Source of the DNA: Epiperipatus broadwayi
Taxonomy: Eukaryota; Onychophora; Udeonychophora; Euonychophora; Peripatidae
Assembly (NCBI GenBank): GCA_028023455.1
Contig: JAQFVV010006246.1
Span: 2,283,501 to 2,347,500 of the forward strand
Direction: 5' to 3'
Length of the DNA: 64,000 bases
This document shows, one piece after another, positions 1-11,449 of the stretch (position 1 is its first letter; every line of letters starts with the position of its first letter). Below the pieces are notes generated by a model. The model did not search any database, had not been told where the DNA came from, and saw only the letters and a program-made list of their open reading frames with translations. Both the position numbers and the translations under genes were made by a program.

Positions 1-446
1 AAATATTTATATATTTTTCAGTTAGGGACCAAACTTGATAATCTAAAATAGAGATAAATAATGTTAGCTCGAAGGAACATTTGTTAGATTCTGAAGGTCC
101 AATTGCATTGGTCCAAAGTTCAACGCTATTCCTGATGAGAGCCATAAGTTTAAAATTAGTCAGCATAGGGTGAGAATCTATTGAGTACTTTTATCTGGAA
201 TCTATCATTAATTGCTAAAGATTACAATAAGTGACATAGAGAAGATGAAAAATGTACTCTGGAAATATAATTATTTATATAGAATAAGTGATTTGTTTAA
301 TAAGTACATGCAAGATTATAATGAATTAAGATACATTTCTTCAATTTATTAGATTTTTTTTAGAAATATTAACAATTTAATATTGTAATTATTAGCAATA
401 AGAAACATATATCTTGAAACGTGTAACTTTTTATGTTTATACCCAT
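1..446. other. Unassigned AT-rich flank
   Basis: No coding potential, no splice-flanked domain and no repeat partner elsewhere in the window was recognised here. It lies immediately left of the 5' LTR of the Gypsy-like element. If the CUB gene downstream extends to the left, this stretch would also be intronic, because the N-terminal half of its first visible CUB domain must lie upstream of the window. Confidence 0.5.
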
Positions 447-1373
447 TGCTATATTTTGTAGAAAAATATATTAGGCTTTACATTTCCTTAAGTTATAAAG
501 CTAAGTTTTTATTTCGGAGAAAAAATAGTAATAAAAGGTAAAGAGATATCTAGTCTAAAAAACAATAAAAAGATCACTAATAATTAATGTAAATGTAAAT
601 AGATATGTAATTTTTTAAAAAAGTAATAAAAAATAAGTTTTATAAAATAAAGGAAACTTTATTTTGATAATTTGAGTTTAAGTCTAATTCAACTAAAAGA
701 TTGGTTTGCAGATAAATTAAACTTAAACAGATAAAGATTGTAAGTTAATGCAAATGATTATTAGCAAGGCTGGATATAACTCATGGATTTAAAATATCAA
801 GAAAATTGTGTATTATTAAAATCAAACCATTAAACTATTTAAAGAGAAAACATTGGAATAAATATTTGAAACTAATTACTGTGGAATGTGAACAGTCGTA
901 ATTAGAAACCAGATCCTTATCATCATTGTAAAAATGCATTAATGAAATGGATTTACTTTTACATTGGAATGATAGGAATTTATCAATGAATTCAAGTAAG
1001 GAGAAAACAATATAAATAGTGCATGCAAAAAAAAAAACGTGTCACGCGCTGTTGTTTATTGCTGTCAAAAGGATCTTTGAGAAAAGCTGAGGGAAAAGTG
1101 ACCCTAGACTTTTCTTCAACAGAGGAAGTGTCCTGCAGCCCATGCCTCTGAAGGTGAAAGATATCCAACTAAGAAAAATGTTTATAGACTGCACCAGTTT
1201 TTTATTATTTGTGTACACCTGAGAAAGGAACTAATGAATGTTATTTAGTTAAATCTTAATTGATGGGTATATATATAATATGTAAATAAATATATTTATA
1301 CTTGTTTAATAATGTTTTGGGTAATTAACAATTTTGTAATAATTGTTGGTAGTCCGCCTTTTAGCTGAATACA
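447..1373 (+). repeat. 5' LTR of Gypsy-like element
   Basis: The segment begins TGCTATATTTTG and ends near AGCTGAATACA. It aligns along its length with 5998-7117: matching blocks include TTATAAAGCTAAG, AAAGGAAACTTTATTTTGAT, GAGAAAAGCTGAGGGAAA and GTAATTAACAATTTTG-like ends. AATAAA-type signals lie at about 1290. A possible tRNA primer-binding site, TGGCTCAGTCTGAC, starts at about 1384, roughly 10 bases past the inferred LTR end. That spacing is loose, so the exact LTR end is uncertain. Confidence 0.85.
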
Positions 1374-1559
1374 TAAAAAAGTTGGCTCAGTCTGACATTC
1401 ACATTCGAACCAGGGGCAAAAGTAGAGATTTGTTATAATAGTGTTATATATTACTGTCTTGTATAAATAGGTTTTTTTTAGAATAGTTTAGTATAAACTA
1501 GAATTTTGTTCCCATGAATATATATATAATTTAATAAAAATATCATTGGGATAGTTGGC
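1374..1559 (+). other. Gypsy leader between 5' LTR and gag
   Basis: This non-coding leader contains the candidate primer-binding site near 1384 and no open frame. It is followed by the first recognisable gag-like codons at about 1560. Confidence 0.45.
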
Positions 1560-1822
1560 AATAGCAGAATTTGATGTAGGGGATTTTCGAGAATGGCTGT
1601 TTTATGCTACGCAGAAAATTTTTTCTTGTAAATGATATTGTGGAGGAGAGGAAAAAATTGCTGCATAGTTATGTCTATCAGGCAAAGGGGTAATTGCAAT
1701 AATAAATATTATACAATCAGGGGATTCTTAGCACTCTCTGCCTATGGCCACCAACTGCTGCCTTGGTTGGTGAATTTACAGCCTCCTGGAAATAAGGACC
1801 ATGATTTATTTTTGTCTGTCCT
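1560..1822 (+). pseudogene. Gypsy gag N-terminal remnant
   Basis: Broken frames here read like the N-terminus of a Gypsy-class gag polyprotein. An acidic/aromatic start (AEFDVGDFREW) is followed by a basic helix (NDIVEERKK) and, after a frameshift, a segment ending LSAYGHQL...LVNLQPPGNKDHD. In the family this is the capsid N-domain, which packages element RNA in cytoplasmic particles. The frame stops after DLFLSVL at about 1822. The expected continuation, an HFNP-type segment, is found only after 4628, so the intervening 2.8 kb is an insertion. There is no intact start codon. Assignment rests on motif order, without alignment. Confidence 0.6.
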
Positions 1823-1989
1823 GATTGTATATATCTATTGAAAAAAATATTTATCATTTACACATACATTCATTCTGCCTTATCAGGCAACTGAGAAGAA
1901 AGACCATGGTGTTTCTTGATCTTAAACTCAGAGGTAAAAGGCCAATAAACTGATTGTGGACCCAAGCTGCCATTTGATGACTTTTTATT

Positions 1990-2440
1990 TAGGTACTTAC
2001 AACTGCAGATAACTTTCAAGTGAAGGAAGATTGCAAGAATTAGAAAAAAAAACTGTCTTATATTAAATGGAATGTTATTGGACTTTGTGAAGTGTGAAGT
2101 TAGAAGAAAAGGTGAAGAGACAATTGATTTAAAAAGTGGACATGTACTCTATTATAAAGGCACAAATATTGGAAATACAAGTGGAGTAGGATTCCTTATA
2201 AATAAAAAATGGTAGAACAACATTGTGGAGATCAATGGTGTATCGGACAGAGTGGCAAGATTAGTTATACAACTTAATAGCAGATACCAAATGCAGATGA
2301 TTCAGGTTAATGCCTGAACAAATTTTCATAGTGATGAAGTAGTAGAAGATTTTTATATGGATGTACAAAAGGCTTTTGATCAGGGTAAACAACATTTTTA
2401 AATTATTATGGGAGACTTTAAAGCTAGAATTGGTAAATGA
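1990..2440 (+). pseudogene. LINE endonuclease remnant
   Basis: Translation across frameshifts gives the ordered landmarks of an exonuclease-endonuclease-phosphatase fold: TYN at the N-terminus, IKWNVIGLCEV with the catalytic-type glutamate, GHVLYYKG, GVGFLINKKW, and IMGDFKARIG at 2405-2434. In active elements this domain nicks target DNA to prime reverse transcription. Here the usual N of the GDFNA motif is K, and there are stops at several places (for example after GVGFLINKKW and after the FKARIG block). It is therefore inactive. The motif spacing supports a single ancestral ORF running into the RT downstream. Confidence 0.75.
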
Positions 2441-2599
2441 AAGATGAAAGATGTAAGGTATATGTTAATGCAAAACTAGAGAGACAAAAATTATTAAAAA
2501 AAAACAATATTTACAGTTGATATTCCTTATCTTCAGAAACATCTTAATACATTTAAATTGGAACTTATAATCGGTTTCAAGTATTAGTATATTTTGAAC

Positions 2600-3960
2600 A
2601 TGATTCAGATTTGAATGAAATTAATAAGAAAATAACTAATACACTTTTAAAAACTGCAGCAAAGATAGCTCATAGAAAAAAGCAGCAATTGACCAATAAA
2701 ATTTCTATTGAGACTAGTGAATGTATGAAGAAAAGAAGGAATATGAAGATATATAAAAATGATGCATTAAAAAGGATTGAATACCTCAAATTCTGTAAAA
2801 TTGTGCAGAAAAGAATTGAAAATGATATAAAAAAATATAACTGTGAACTAGCAAGGAAAGCTGTAGAAGAGAATAAAAGTCTCGAGTGTAAAACAACATT
2901 TTGGTATTGATAGAAAATTTATATCTGCTATGAGGAAAAAAGATGGAACTATTACTAAAGAAAGAGATGACAGCATGAAATGGGTAGAAGATTTTTATCA
3001 AGAATTATATAGTAATAAAAAACAAATACCTCCTATATTTATTATATCTTCTGAATTACCAAGAATTTTAAATGAAAAAATGAGAACATGCAATTAAATT
3101 TATAAAGAAAGGAAAGGCTCCAGGTAATAATGGAATTATAATTGATATATTAAAAGAAGCAAGTGAAGAAATAGAATTTTTTTAGTAAAGTTATATACCA
3201 AATGCTTAAATGATAAAGATGTACCAGATGATTGAAAGAATGCAGTATTAATATTAATATTTAAAAAAGGCGATAACAAAGATATTAGAAATTACAAACC
3301 TATCAGCCTTTTATCAGATTTATACAAAATTTTTACCAAGATAATTACAACTCGTCTACAGAGAACATTGGATTTCCACCAACCAAGAGAAGTGGTTTTT
3401 GTACAGTAGATTATATCCAGATATGAGAAGTTATAGAAAAGACAAATGAATATGAGTTGCCATTATGTTTTGGATTTGTAGATTATGAAAAGGCATTTGA
3501 TTCTATAAACATTTCTTCAGTGATTAAAGCATTGGATCATCAAGGTGTAGGTCCAGGATACATATTTTAAAGAATATTTATAAAAATGCAACAGCAACAA
3601 TTAGATTACATAATGATACTAGGAAAGTCAACATTGAGAAGAGTGTAAGACAGGGTGACTCCATATTTCCAAAACCTTTTACAGCAGTGCTGCAAGAAGT
3701 ATTTTGTGGATTAAAATGTGAATCTAAAGAAGTGAAAGTAAAGAGATTATTTAAGTCATTTAGATTTTGCAGATAATATAGTTGTTTTTGCAAATAATGC
3801 TTTAGAGCTGCAGGAAATGTTGCAGGAATTATCAGATCAAAGTAGGACTAAAGATAAATATTAAAAATACTAAATTAATGTTCAATGAATTTTCTCAAAA
3901 TATGAAAATAAGGATTGATTATGATGAGTTAGAAGAAGTTAACAGCTACAAATACCTTGG
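2600..3960 (+). pseudogene. LINE reverse transcriptase remnant
   Basis: Reverse transcriptase landmarks occur in order in shifting frames. A basic linker at 2611-2910 is still open for 99 codons. It is followed by a KKGDNKDIRNYKPISLL-like block at about 3265-3315, FVDYEKAFDSIN at 3476-3511, SVRQGDSI-like codons near 3640-3665, and DFADNIVVFAN at 3763-3795. The last is the polymerase catalytic box, with the second aspartate replaced by N. The family role is target-primed reverse transcription of the element RNA. Stops, frameshifts and the changed catalytic residue make this copy non-functional. Confidence 0.8.
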
Positions 3961-4045
3961 TCAAATTATTAATACATATGGAAACATAATAGTTGAAATT
4001 AATCATAGAATTAAACTTGGTTGAAGTGCTTTTGGTAGAAATAAC

Positions 4046-4583
4046 TTGATACTAAAAGCATATAAAAGTGATTTACCCACTGACAAAGAAGCTGCAAAAA
4101 CCAAAACAATTAAATGGGCCGAGCGCTTTCGAGGTTGTTTGAAAATGAAGATTTTAAATAAATGTGTTTTACCAGTTCTTACTTATGGATCTGAGACTTG
4201 GACACTTAATAAAAGAGCAATACAGAGACTTCAGACCACTCAAAGAAGTATGGAGAAATCCACAGAAGTAACAAAAAGAGATCGAAAATGCTATATATGG
4301 CTAAGAGAACAAATAGGTCTTATTCACCTCATTGAAAAAATTTAAAAGGCTGAAGTGGAGTTGGGCTGGACATATTGGTAGAAGAGATAATAATAGATTG
4401 ACAATTGAAATCTTAAACTGGATTCCTATTGATTGTAAAAGACCCAGAAAGAGACCACATGTGAGATGGATGGATCAAAGAAGAAAGTGTGCAGGGGTGA
4501 TGTGGAGAAGAGAAGCTAAAGATCAGAGAAGTTGTTTTCAACTTGGAGAGACCTTCATTTTGCAGTGGATTAATAATGGTTGA
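4046..4583 (+). pseudogene. LINE C-terminal tail remnant
   Basis: Two overlapping open stretches (4046-4345 and 4332-4583) join by a frameshift near 4340. They encode VLPVLTYGSETWTLNK, then RLKWSWAGHIGR, CKRPRKRPHVRW and a final QLGE...LQW block. This array (YGSETW; WAGH; RPRKRPxxRW) is characteristic of the region downstream of the RT fingers and thumb in RTE-like and related LINEs, often mis-annotated as a host protein in invertebrate genomes. It is the best preserved part of the element, consistent with the 3' bias of LINE copies. It is not a host gene. Confidence 0.85.
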
Positions 4584-4627
4584 TAATGATAAATGACACA
4601 GTAGCATATGAGGATATTAATAAAAAA

Positions 4628-5045
4628 GTTCACTGATCATTTTAACCCCAGTCCATCGAAATACATAGCCCGGTTGTCTCTAAGAAACAGAACACAAGCA
4701 AAGGACAATCTATAAAAGATTACAGTTTAAGTTTAAGGCGATTAGCAAAAGATTGCTTGTATGGGAACTATGTTGAGGAAATATTGCTCAGTTTGTTATT
4801 GATAGTCTGAGAAAAAATCTGCTGTGTCATACAGATTTGAACTTTGAGTCAGCTATTAAGAAGGGGGTAGCTTACAAGCTAATATTAGCACAAGTGACCT
4901 GTTTTAAAAATAAAACTGGTAATGATATAGAAGTGCGGAAAACAGATCATAAAAAAACCAATTTAGTAAATGGATCAAAGAAATTGATTATTTGTTTCTG
5001 CTGCAGTAAAAGAAAAGGTGTGTGAGGCAAAAGCCAGTCATCAGT
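4628..5045 (+). pseudogene. Gypsy gag C-terminal remnant with zinc-knuckle trace
   Basis: The gag frame resumes after the LINE: HFNPSPSKYIARLSLRNR, then SIKDYSLSLRRLAKDC and a LNFESAIKKGVAYKL-like helix. This matches the usual capsid C-domain pattern (HFxPxPxxxxxR...RxLAxxC...). At about 4990-5040 a CFCC...  stretch followed, after a one-base frame change, by codons for ...CEAKASHQWQN looks like a decayed CCHC nucleocapsid knuckle. Stops at several positions show it is dead. Its direct continuation of the gag block ending at 1822 supports the nested-insertion reading. Confidence 0.65.
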
Positions 5046-5129
5046 GGCAGAATAGTATAAATTCAAATGAAAGTGTAACAGATGATATGGTGAATATAAA
5101 TAAACTGACAGCAAGTCTGAATAATAAAT

Positions 5130-5450
5130 TTGTTAAAATTAGAAATATGTAATAGAAACATTGAAATGTAAATCAGTAGTGGATCAGGCACTTCATTGTG
5201 CTCAGAGAAATTATGGAAAGTTATTAAGGGAAAACACACTGACATTCCAATTAGACAGACAAATATAAAAGCTGTTGATGTTAGTGGCAAGAAATTGCAT
5301 ATGCTGGGCTATGCTATAGTGCCTATAAAGCATAAAAATAGGATTGTAAAATTGCCTTTACACATAGTAAGAGAAAAAATTTCAGTCCATTAATAGGGTG
5401 GGATTGGTTTCATAAGTTGAACATAGATATAATTATTAACATTGTGAATA
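5130..5450 (+). pseudogene. Gypsy retropepsin-like protease remnant
   Basis: After LKCKSVVD (about 5164-5187) a short frameshift leads to SGTSLCSEKLWKVIKG, which resembles the D-S/T-G active-site loop of retroviral-type aspartic proteases. It is followed by the open stretch 5196-5393 (TDIPIRQTNIKAVDVSGK, LGYAIVPIK) and then LIGWDWFHKLNIDI. The last matches the G-x-D-W motif that ends Gypsy proteases before RT. In the family this enzyme matures Gag-Pol. The normal RT that should start within the next 200 bp is not seen. Frameshifts and a stop at 5391 make it non-functional. Confidence 0.6.
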
Positions 5451-5986
5451 ATGTGGCTAGTGGACCAATTTGGAAAACAATACTAAGAGTAGTAAAGCCA
5501 AGCCATAGCCATTTGTACAAGAAGCTAAGGAAGAGAGTAACATAGTGAGCAAAAAAAAAAATGATTAATATGAGTTTCAGAATCATAGCACTAGTATGTG
5601 GTAGAGAGAGGTCAAGCAAAATTTGGTTCAAAGGGGCAGCAGTAAAGAATCTGTCAAATCAAGCAGAAATGATTAGTGGTGACAATGATGGCATAAAAAG
5701 ATGCTCAAAAACCATGTTAGAGGGTGGGGTAGACCTGTCACCATTGAATATAGCAGGTGAAATGAAAATCTGAAAAGAAAATGAGAAACCCTAGAACAGT
5801 TTGTCATAAAATAAAAATGATAATGTTGTGGGGGAAGAATTTAATTGAACAATAAAGCTCGAAAAAACATTTCAGAACAGAAGATTGCAGTAGTAGAAAA
5901 AAACCACCCAAGCCTATTTATAAAAAATGTAAACTGGATAGACTAGGTGATTATGTGTAGCAAGGTTAATAGGGTTTTTCTCTGAA
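5451..5986 (+). pseudogene. Degraded pol remainder and leader to PPT
   Basis: No RT, RNase H or integrase motifs are detectable. A basic, K/P/R-rich tail (SRKKPPKPIYKKC at about 5893-5931, ending in a stop) resembles the variable C-terminal tail of Gypsy Pol. This suggests that the middle of pol was deleted while the tail survived. The open stretch 5561-5773 has no recognisable domain. Confidence 0.4.
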
Positions 5987-5997
5987 CAGGGGGGAGG
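5987..5997 (+). other. Polypurine tract
   Basis: ACAGGGGGGAGG-type purine run directly abuts the TG that opens the right-hand LTR. In LTR elements this resists RNase H and primes plus-strand DNA. Its exact position adjoining the repeat supports the LTR boundary. Confidence 0.85.
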
Positions 5998-7117
5998 TGC
6001 TATATTTTGTAGAAAATATATTATGCTTTAGTAACTCTAGAGCTATAAGTTATAAAGCTAAGTTTTACTTTAGAGAAAAAAGTATAATAAAATGTAAATA
6101 CATATCTGATTTAAAAACCATTAAAAAGATCATTAATAATTAATGGAAACATAAATGTAAATAGATATGTAAGTTTTGAAAGAAGGAATGAAAAATATGT
6201 TTTGTAAAATAAAGGAAACTTTATTTTGATAATTTGAGTTTAAGTCTAATTCATTGTGAAGAAAGATTGGTTTGCAGATAAATTAGACTTAAACTGATAA
6301 AGATTGTAAGTTAAAAACATTCTATAAAAGATTGCCAAAAGATAATGCAAATGATTATTTTCAAGGCCAGATATAACTCGTGGATTTAAAATAATAAGAA
6401 AACTGTGTACAGTATTGTTAAAATCAAACTATTAAACTATTTTTGGAGAAAACAAATGGAATGAATATTTGAAGCTAATTACTGTGGAATGTGAATAGTC
6501 ATAATTAGAAGCCAGATTCTTATGTCATTGTAATGGAATGATAGGAATTTATCAATGCATTCAAGCAAGGAGAAAATAGTAAAAGTGATGTGCTCAAAAA
6601 GAGCATGTGTCATCAGCTTTTCTCCATTCATCACATGCTTTTGTTTGTTGCTGTCATAAGGGCCCTTGAGAAAAGCTGAGGGAAACGTGACATTACACTT
6701 TTCTGCAATGATGGAAAGTCCCAGAGCCCATGACTCTGAAGGTGAAAGATAGCCAGCTAGGGAAAATGTTTATAGACTTTACCGGTCTTTTATTATTTGT
6801 GTACATCTGAGAAAGCCCAATGAGGATTGTGTTTTAAGTACTGAGAATATAAACTTTTAGTATTCTCTTAGGTTCACCACTATTGCAGTGCCAATATTTC
6901 TTTGCTTAGTGGTGATTATAACATTGAAAATTTAGAACTTTAAATCATGGACTAATTGTTAATGGGTATATAAAGAAACTAATGAACTCTATTTAGTTAA
7001 ATCTTAATTGGTATATATATAATATGTAAATAAATGTATTTATTTTTATTTAATAACGTTTTGGGTACTTAATAATTTTGTGATAATTGTTGGTAGTCAA
7101 CCTCATAGCTGAAGACA
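5998..7117 (+). repeat. 3' LTR of Gypsy-like element
   Basis: Direct repeat of 447-1373, starting TGCTATATTTTG right after the purine tract and ending near GAAGACA. It is longer than the 5' copy mainly because of an insertion at about 6817-6977. The rest aligns in order, including AAAGGAAACTTTATTTTGAT, the GAGAAAAGCTGAGGGAAA block and the TTTTGGGTA...TTGTTGGTAGTC end. Confidence 0.85.
6817..6977. repeat. Short insertion present only in the 3' LTR
   Basis: The 5' LTR reads CCTGAGAAAGGAACTAATGAA across the corresponding site (about 1218-1238). The 3' LTR has about 160 extra bases between GAGAAAG and GAAACTAATGAA. The extra segment has internal inverted repeats (TTCACCACTA with TTAGTGGTGA at about 6870-6915), as expected of a very small foldback or MITE. 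Confidence 0.55.
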
Positions 7118-7404
7118 CAACACTAATAATTGAATGGCATCTGCTTGTTTAGAAATAATCATCATATACAGGGTATATAACATTCTCATTTTTTTGTTTT
7201 AAAAAAACTTATTTAACTAAATTTTATATACCTTAAGAAATAGTTGATATTAATCTTTAAAAAACTTTTTTAGATAGGCATGACGTGAAATGGGCATACA
7301 AAAATGGTTGATGCATTGAACGTAAAATATTTGTTACAAGTTTAGTAAAATAAACAAGTTTTTAAAAGAAGAAAATGAATGAAGAAATATTCATGAATAT
7401 ATAT
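7118..7404. other. Unassigned spacer
   Basis: AT-rich sequence between the Gypsy element and the next (AT)n-bounded unit. No ORF, exon or repeat partner seen. Confidence 0.5.
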
Positions 7405-10400
7405 TGTAACCAACTGTTCCCCATCTATCGGTCATCAGCAAAATTGTTGCACACCAAAAACTGTTGCCTTCTGGCCCTTTTTGCTACATTACTTATATGA
7501 TACACTTAAATAATAAAATATCTTCATATCTATATCTCAGGATTCTAATTTTGATATGTCTTAATCAAGGCACACTCAAGTTAGGCAAGAGGATTTATTT
7601 TACCACCACTCAATGTGCTAAGGCACCAGCATAACTATGAGACATTATAACTAATAATATAGTTTGGATCTGTTATCTTGTTGAAATATTAAAATGATTT
7701 GCATAGTGAACAATACCACATTACAAGTTCATTAATTGATTTGACAATTAGTACATTATACTTTCTATTGTTTGAATTATGCATAAACCACAGTGCTTGA
7801 ACTATATTACAGGTGTTTGATTATAACTGGAAAATAACAATGGATTCTATTAATCATTCATTAAATAATTTAAATAATCCTATTTCTCAAATCCCAAAGA
7901 GTATGTGATAAACAGTATTTATGATTGCAATGATGAATTGATAATGAAATTGAAATATGTAATCAATAACAATTCCATTAAACTGTAATGGCTAGAAAGT
8001 AACTGAATTGGGGATTAGTGAGTTGGAATAATCATGAACACAAAAGCAATAACTAGCATACTACAAAGACAACACTAACATTTATTTACACTAATATTTA
8101 CATTTTATTTACAGATGATACATACAACAATAAAAAAATAATTTTAATATTAAAACAAAATACAATACTAAATGTCCACAACTAAATTCTGGTATTTGCC
8201 AAGATACTCCAAAATAATGTCATAATTGAGTATTATTTGTCTTCATAAAAACAAATTATAATACAATAATAATAAGTTTGATAATATAATACCTTGTTAT
8301 AGAAATTATTCTATTTTAAGAATCAGCATAATTAACATACCAATTACATATTTTCCATAGGTTCAAATAAGTATGAATGACATTCATATCTGATTCCCTC
8401 ATTTATGGATTCTCTAATCTATCCATAAGATATTTATTTATGTTGTTGAAATTTATTATTTTAATAAAGCATAAAGCAAACAGCTACAAAACATTGAGTC
8501 TTTTAGAACTAATTGATAGCATTATTGGTCTCAAAAATTTTCTTAGTATGTTACTTTAACTTAAATTAAATTTGAGGTTAACTGAATTACAAATATTCAT
8601 TCAACCTCTAAGAATAGACTTTGTATACCTTCCTTAAGCTATTCATCATCAACAACTAATGAACAATAAACATTTTCACAACAATGACTCACTGTTCGAT
8701 GTACAGGGTAAGATTACCAATGTAGACATTAAAGAGTCAAGTCTGCATCGACAATAATATTATTAGTCTAGGATCATGTCTGAATATACTTGGAATTAAA
8801 TACCAGATGTCTATCAGCAACTATATGGATAGAAAAAATATACATAAGAGATCAACAACTTCATTAATATATACCATCCAAAGCATATCATGACCAACAT
8901 ATAAGACATTGTGTCAGATATCTCTATGACACTGCAAAATACTAATGACTTCCTAATACAATAATCCCAGTATAAAATAAAAAAAAGAGGTACGTTCAAT
9001 GGAAAATTCATAGCTATAAAATGGTCACCTCTATCTATCATCAACCATGAACACTTAGCCTTATTTAATACTCACTCTCACAGATTCACTAAATTGTTAT
9101 TCGTAATGATAATAATCAGTCATAAATATATTTTACCATGTACACTATGAATTTAGTGGAATCCTACCAGCCATCATCAATTATAAATTGTTTATATTCA
9201 AGTAGTAAAATAAAAGTAAAGTACACAAACTTTAGGTTCATATTATTAAAATTCTTTCCTTTTTAAACCCAATATTAGTTAAATGTGCTGTTGAAATATT
9301 CTGAAATTACAATATAAAATTAATAAACTAAAAATATAAGGCTGTTTAACATACTTTAAAATAAATGGTAATAAGTTTTATCATCACAATATTAGAGTTC
9401 AATATTATAATATCATTTAATACCTTTGAAAACAAATAATGATGAATTTTAATCATCAATGAGCAACACCTATTCTCTTTTAAGATTAAATTTTAACATT
9501 ACATCATCTTCATTTTAATTAGCAAGTCATAATTTATGTAGAATACAATATAACACAAAACATATGTATAACTATTAAATATAAAACATACAATAAATAT
9601 ATATACTCTTTAACTTCACACCATTTTGCACAAGATACCCAGAATAATACTCAATGCATTCAGCATTTATAGTTCGAATATTATTAAGTTCTTTTTTTCA
9701 TTTCTATATTCTCATTGTATTATAAATATTCCTAGGAAAAACTTAGATATCCAAATATCTTCAGTTCATCATCCATAATTTACAAAGTACAAATCTCACT
9801 GAATATTTCATATCTCCAATAACTCCTAATATAATTATACAATTGTAGTCTTCTGGAAAATAAGTTGATCATTCTTGGTTTCTTTATCATCTAATATGTC
9901 ACCATTTTAAATAAAGATTTATTTCATGATAATACTATAAGTAATATATATTAAGGCTATAACCTTGAGGCCATGCACCTGAAAAATGACAGTAGGGATC
10001 TCTACAAATCTATAAGTAACTTTGGTCAATTCTTTATCTTTTATCAAATGTATAATTTTACATTTCTATTAATAGCTGGCTATCTTGAATAAATTATAAA
10101 TGTTGTTAAGCTTTAAAGATGTCACTAATAATTTAATGAATAATTTTATCTTAGCAACAAGAATATCCAAAGTACAATATATAATTTCACAATTCCACTC
10201 ACAACTGGAAATTTAGGATTAACTCCAAACATTGTTAATATATCCAGATAAGCTTTAACAAATTCCTTAATTAGGGAAAAAAATGAAATGACTTTATCTG
10301 ATCAGTGTTAAAGCACAACATATAATTTAGCAACTTCACTGACAGCAATAAATTTATGCTTAAATATAAACATTGTCCATATCCCAGATAGTTTTGACAA

Positions 10401-11400
10401 TTTCATTAACTAAAAAAAATGAATTTATCCAAGCAGCACAAAGATCCAAAGCATGATGTAGATCAATATGAAAATACATTATTCAATTAATAATATTCCT
10501 TTTGAACTTAACAACATTTCAAACCAAACCAGAACTTTAATTTACTTATTCCATTTTCTTTTCATTTACACCATTTTTCTTAGTATTATTGAATATTACA
10601 ATGCATTCTATAAATATGACAAATATTGTTTCCCCCGAGTCATAAATTGAAAAGTGTTAGAGCAAATTTTCCTTAGGACAAAAATTTTTGAGCTTTTACA
10701 TATTCATAATAAATGAGCACACAAATTTTAAATAATAATAAAATTGACATTACAAATTTATTTTCTTTTAAAAATTATTTTTCAAGAAGTTTTTCTTCCT
10801 TACTTTTTCTTTCTTTACATCCTATAACCAACAAAAAAAAAACTTCTTAAAAAAAATGTTTTTCTCATTTGCATATCTTAACATGAGACAATTCAACAGT
10901 AAAAAAAAAAAAAATACTTGGGAGAATTTACAACTTATCAATTAATTAAACTGAATTAAATTTAGTTTAAACCACTTTCAAATCTAATAAACCATATTTT
11001 TATATTTCATCTTTTTAATAAAACCAATATAAAATTATACCAAATTTTAAACTACATTTATTTTAGTAAATATGAGAAATTATAGGAAAATTTAATTATT
11101 GATATGATTAATTTCAATTGCACTAATTAACCATATCTTAAAATTATATCTTAATGAAACATTGATCATTATAACCAATTTATGATACCAAAATAATATA
11201 TAAGCTAAATAAAAATATAAATAACATACTTTGAACAGACATATGTAATATATATATATATATCAGGTTTTTCCTTCAATTGCATATTAATATAATTTAT
11301 TTCGAATTTGATAAAAAATTTAAAATTTTTATATCTTTTTTTAAAAACACTACAAATGACAGTCAATCTATTTCAAATGGAGTTGGGTTATAAGGGTACA
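7405..11400. repeat. Candidate 4 kb non-coding (AT)n-bounded element
   Basis: The segment opens TGTAACC at 7405 directly after an ATATAT tract and closes GGGTACA at 11394-11400 directly before another ATATAT tract. The same termini and flanks occur in the other (AT)n-embedded units of this window. It has no coding capacity in any frame. From about 8040 to 11240 the plus strand is poor in G relative to C. It is too long for a typical solo LTR, so it could be a long LTR, a non-autonomous internal region, or two neighbouring elements whose outer ends merely match. Confidence 0.35.
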
Positions 11401-11449
11401 ATATATATATAAACAAAAAAAGACTTATAAATCCAATATATATATATAT

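Larger units (their letters stand above)
1823..4627 (+). mobile_element. RTE/BovB-like non-LTR retrotransposon nested in Gypsy gag
   Basis: A LINE in the same orientation as its host element carries, in order, an apurinic-type endonuclease, a reverse transcriptase and a C-terminal WAGH/RPRKRPHVRW-like tail. The order and residues resemble the RTE group, whose endonuclease is often annotated as craniofacial development protein 2-like. About 2.8 kb is present, close to the usual RTE length, so it may be nearly full length but heavily mutated. The 3' end is an A- and GATAA-rich tail near 4580-4627. No convincing target-site duplication was identified. Jockey or CR1 assignment is less likely but not excluded. 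Confidence 0.8.
447..7117 (+). mobile_element. Gypsy-like LTR retrotransposon, internally deleted and interrupted
   Basis: Two long direct repeats (447-1373 and 5998-7117) enclose gag-like, zinc-knuckle-like and retropepsin-like remnants. A purine run sits immediately before the right-hand repeat, and both repeats begin TGCTATATTTTGTAGAAA. This is the diagnostic layout of a Gypsy/Ty3-type element. The gag region is split by a LINE at about 1823-4627. Between the protease remnant (ending about 5450) and the purine tract there are only about 540 bp, so reverse transcriptase, RNase H and most of integrase are missing. All frames carry stops and frameshifts, so the element is dead. The LTRs differ by many substitutions and a 160 bp indel, which indicates an old insertion. 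Confidence 0.85.

Noticed and set aside
2611-2910. 99-codon frame as an independent gene
   Set aside because: It sits between endonuclease and RT blocks of the LINE and is the linker of that ORF.
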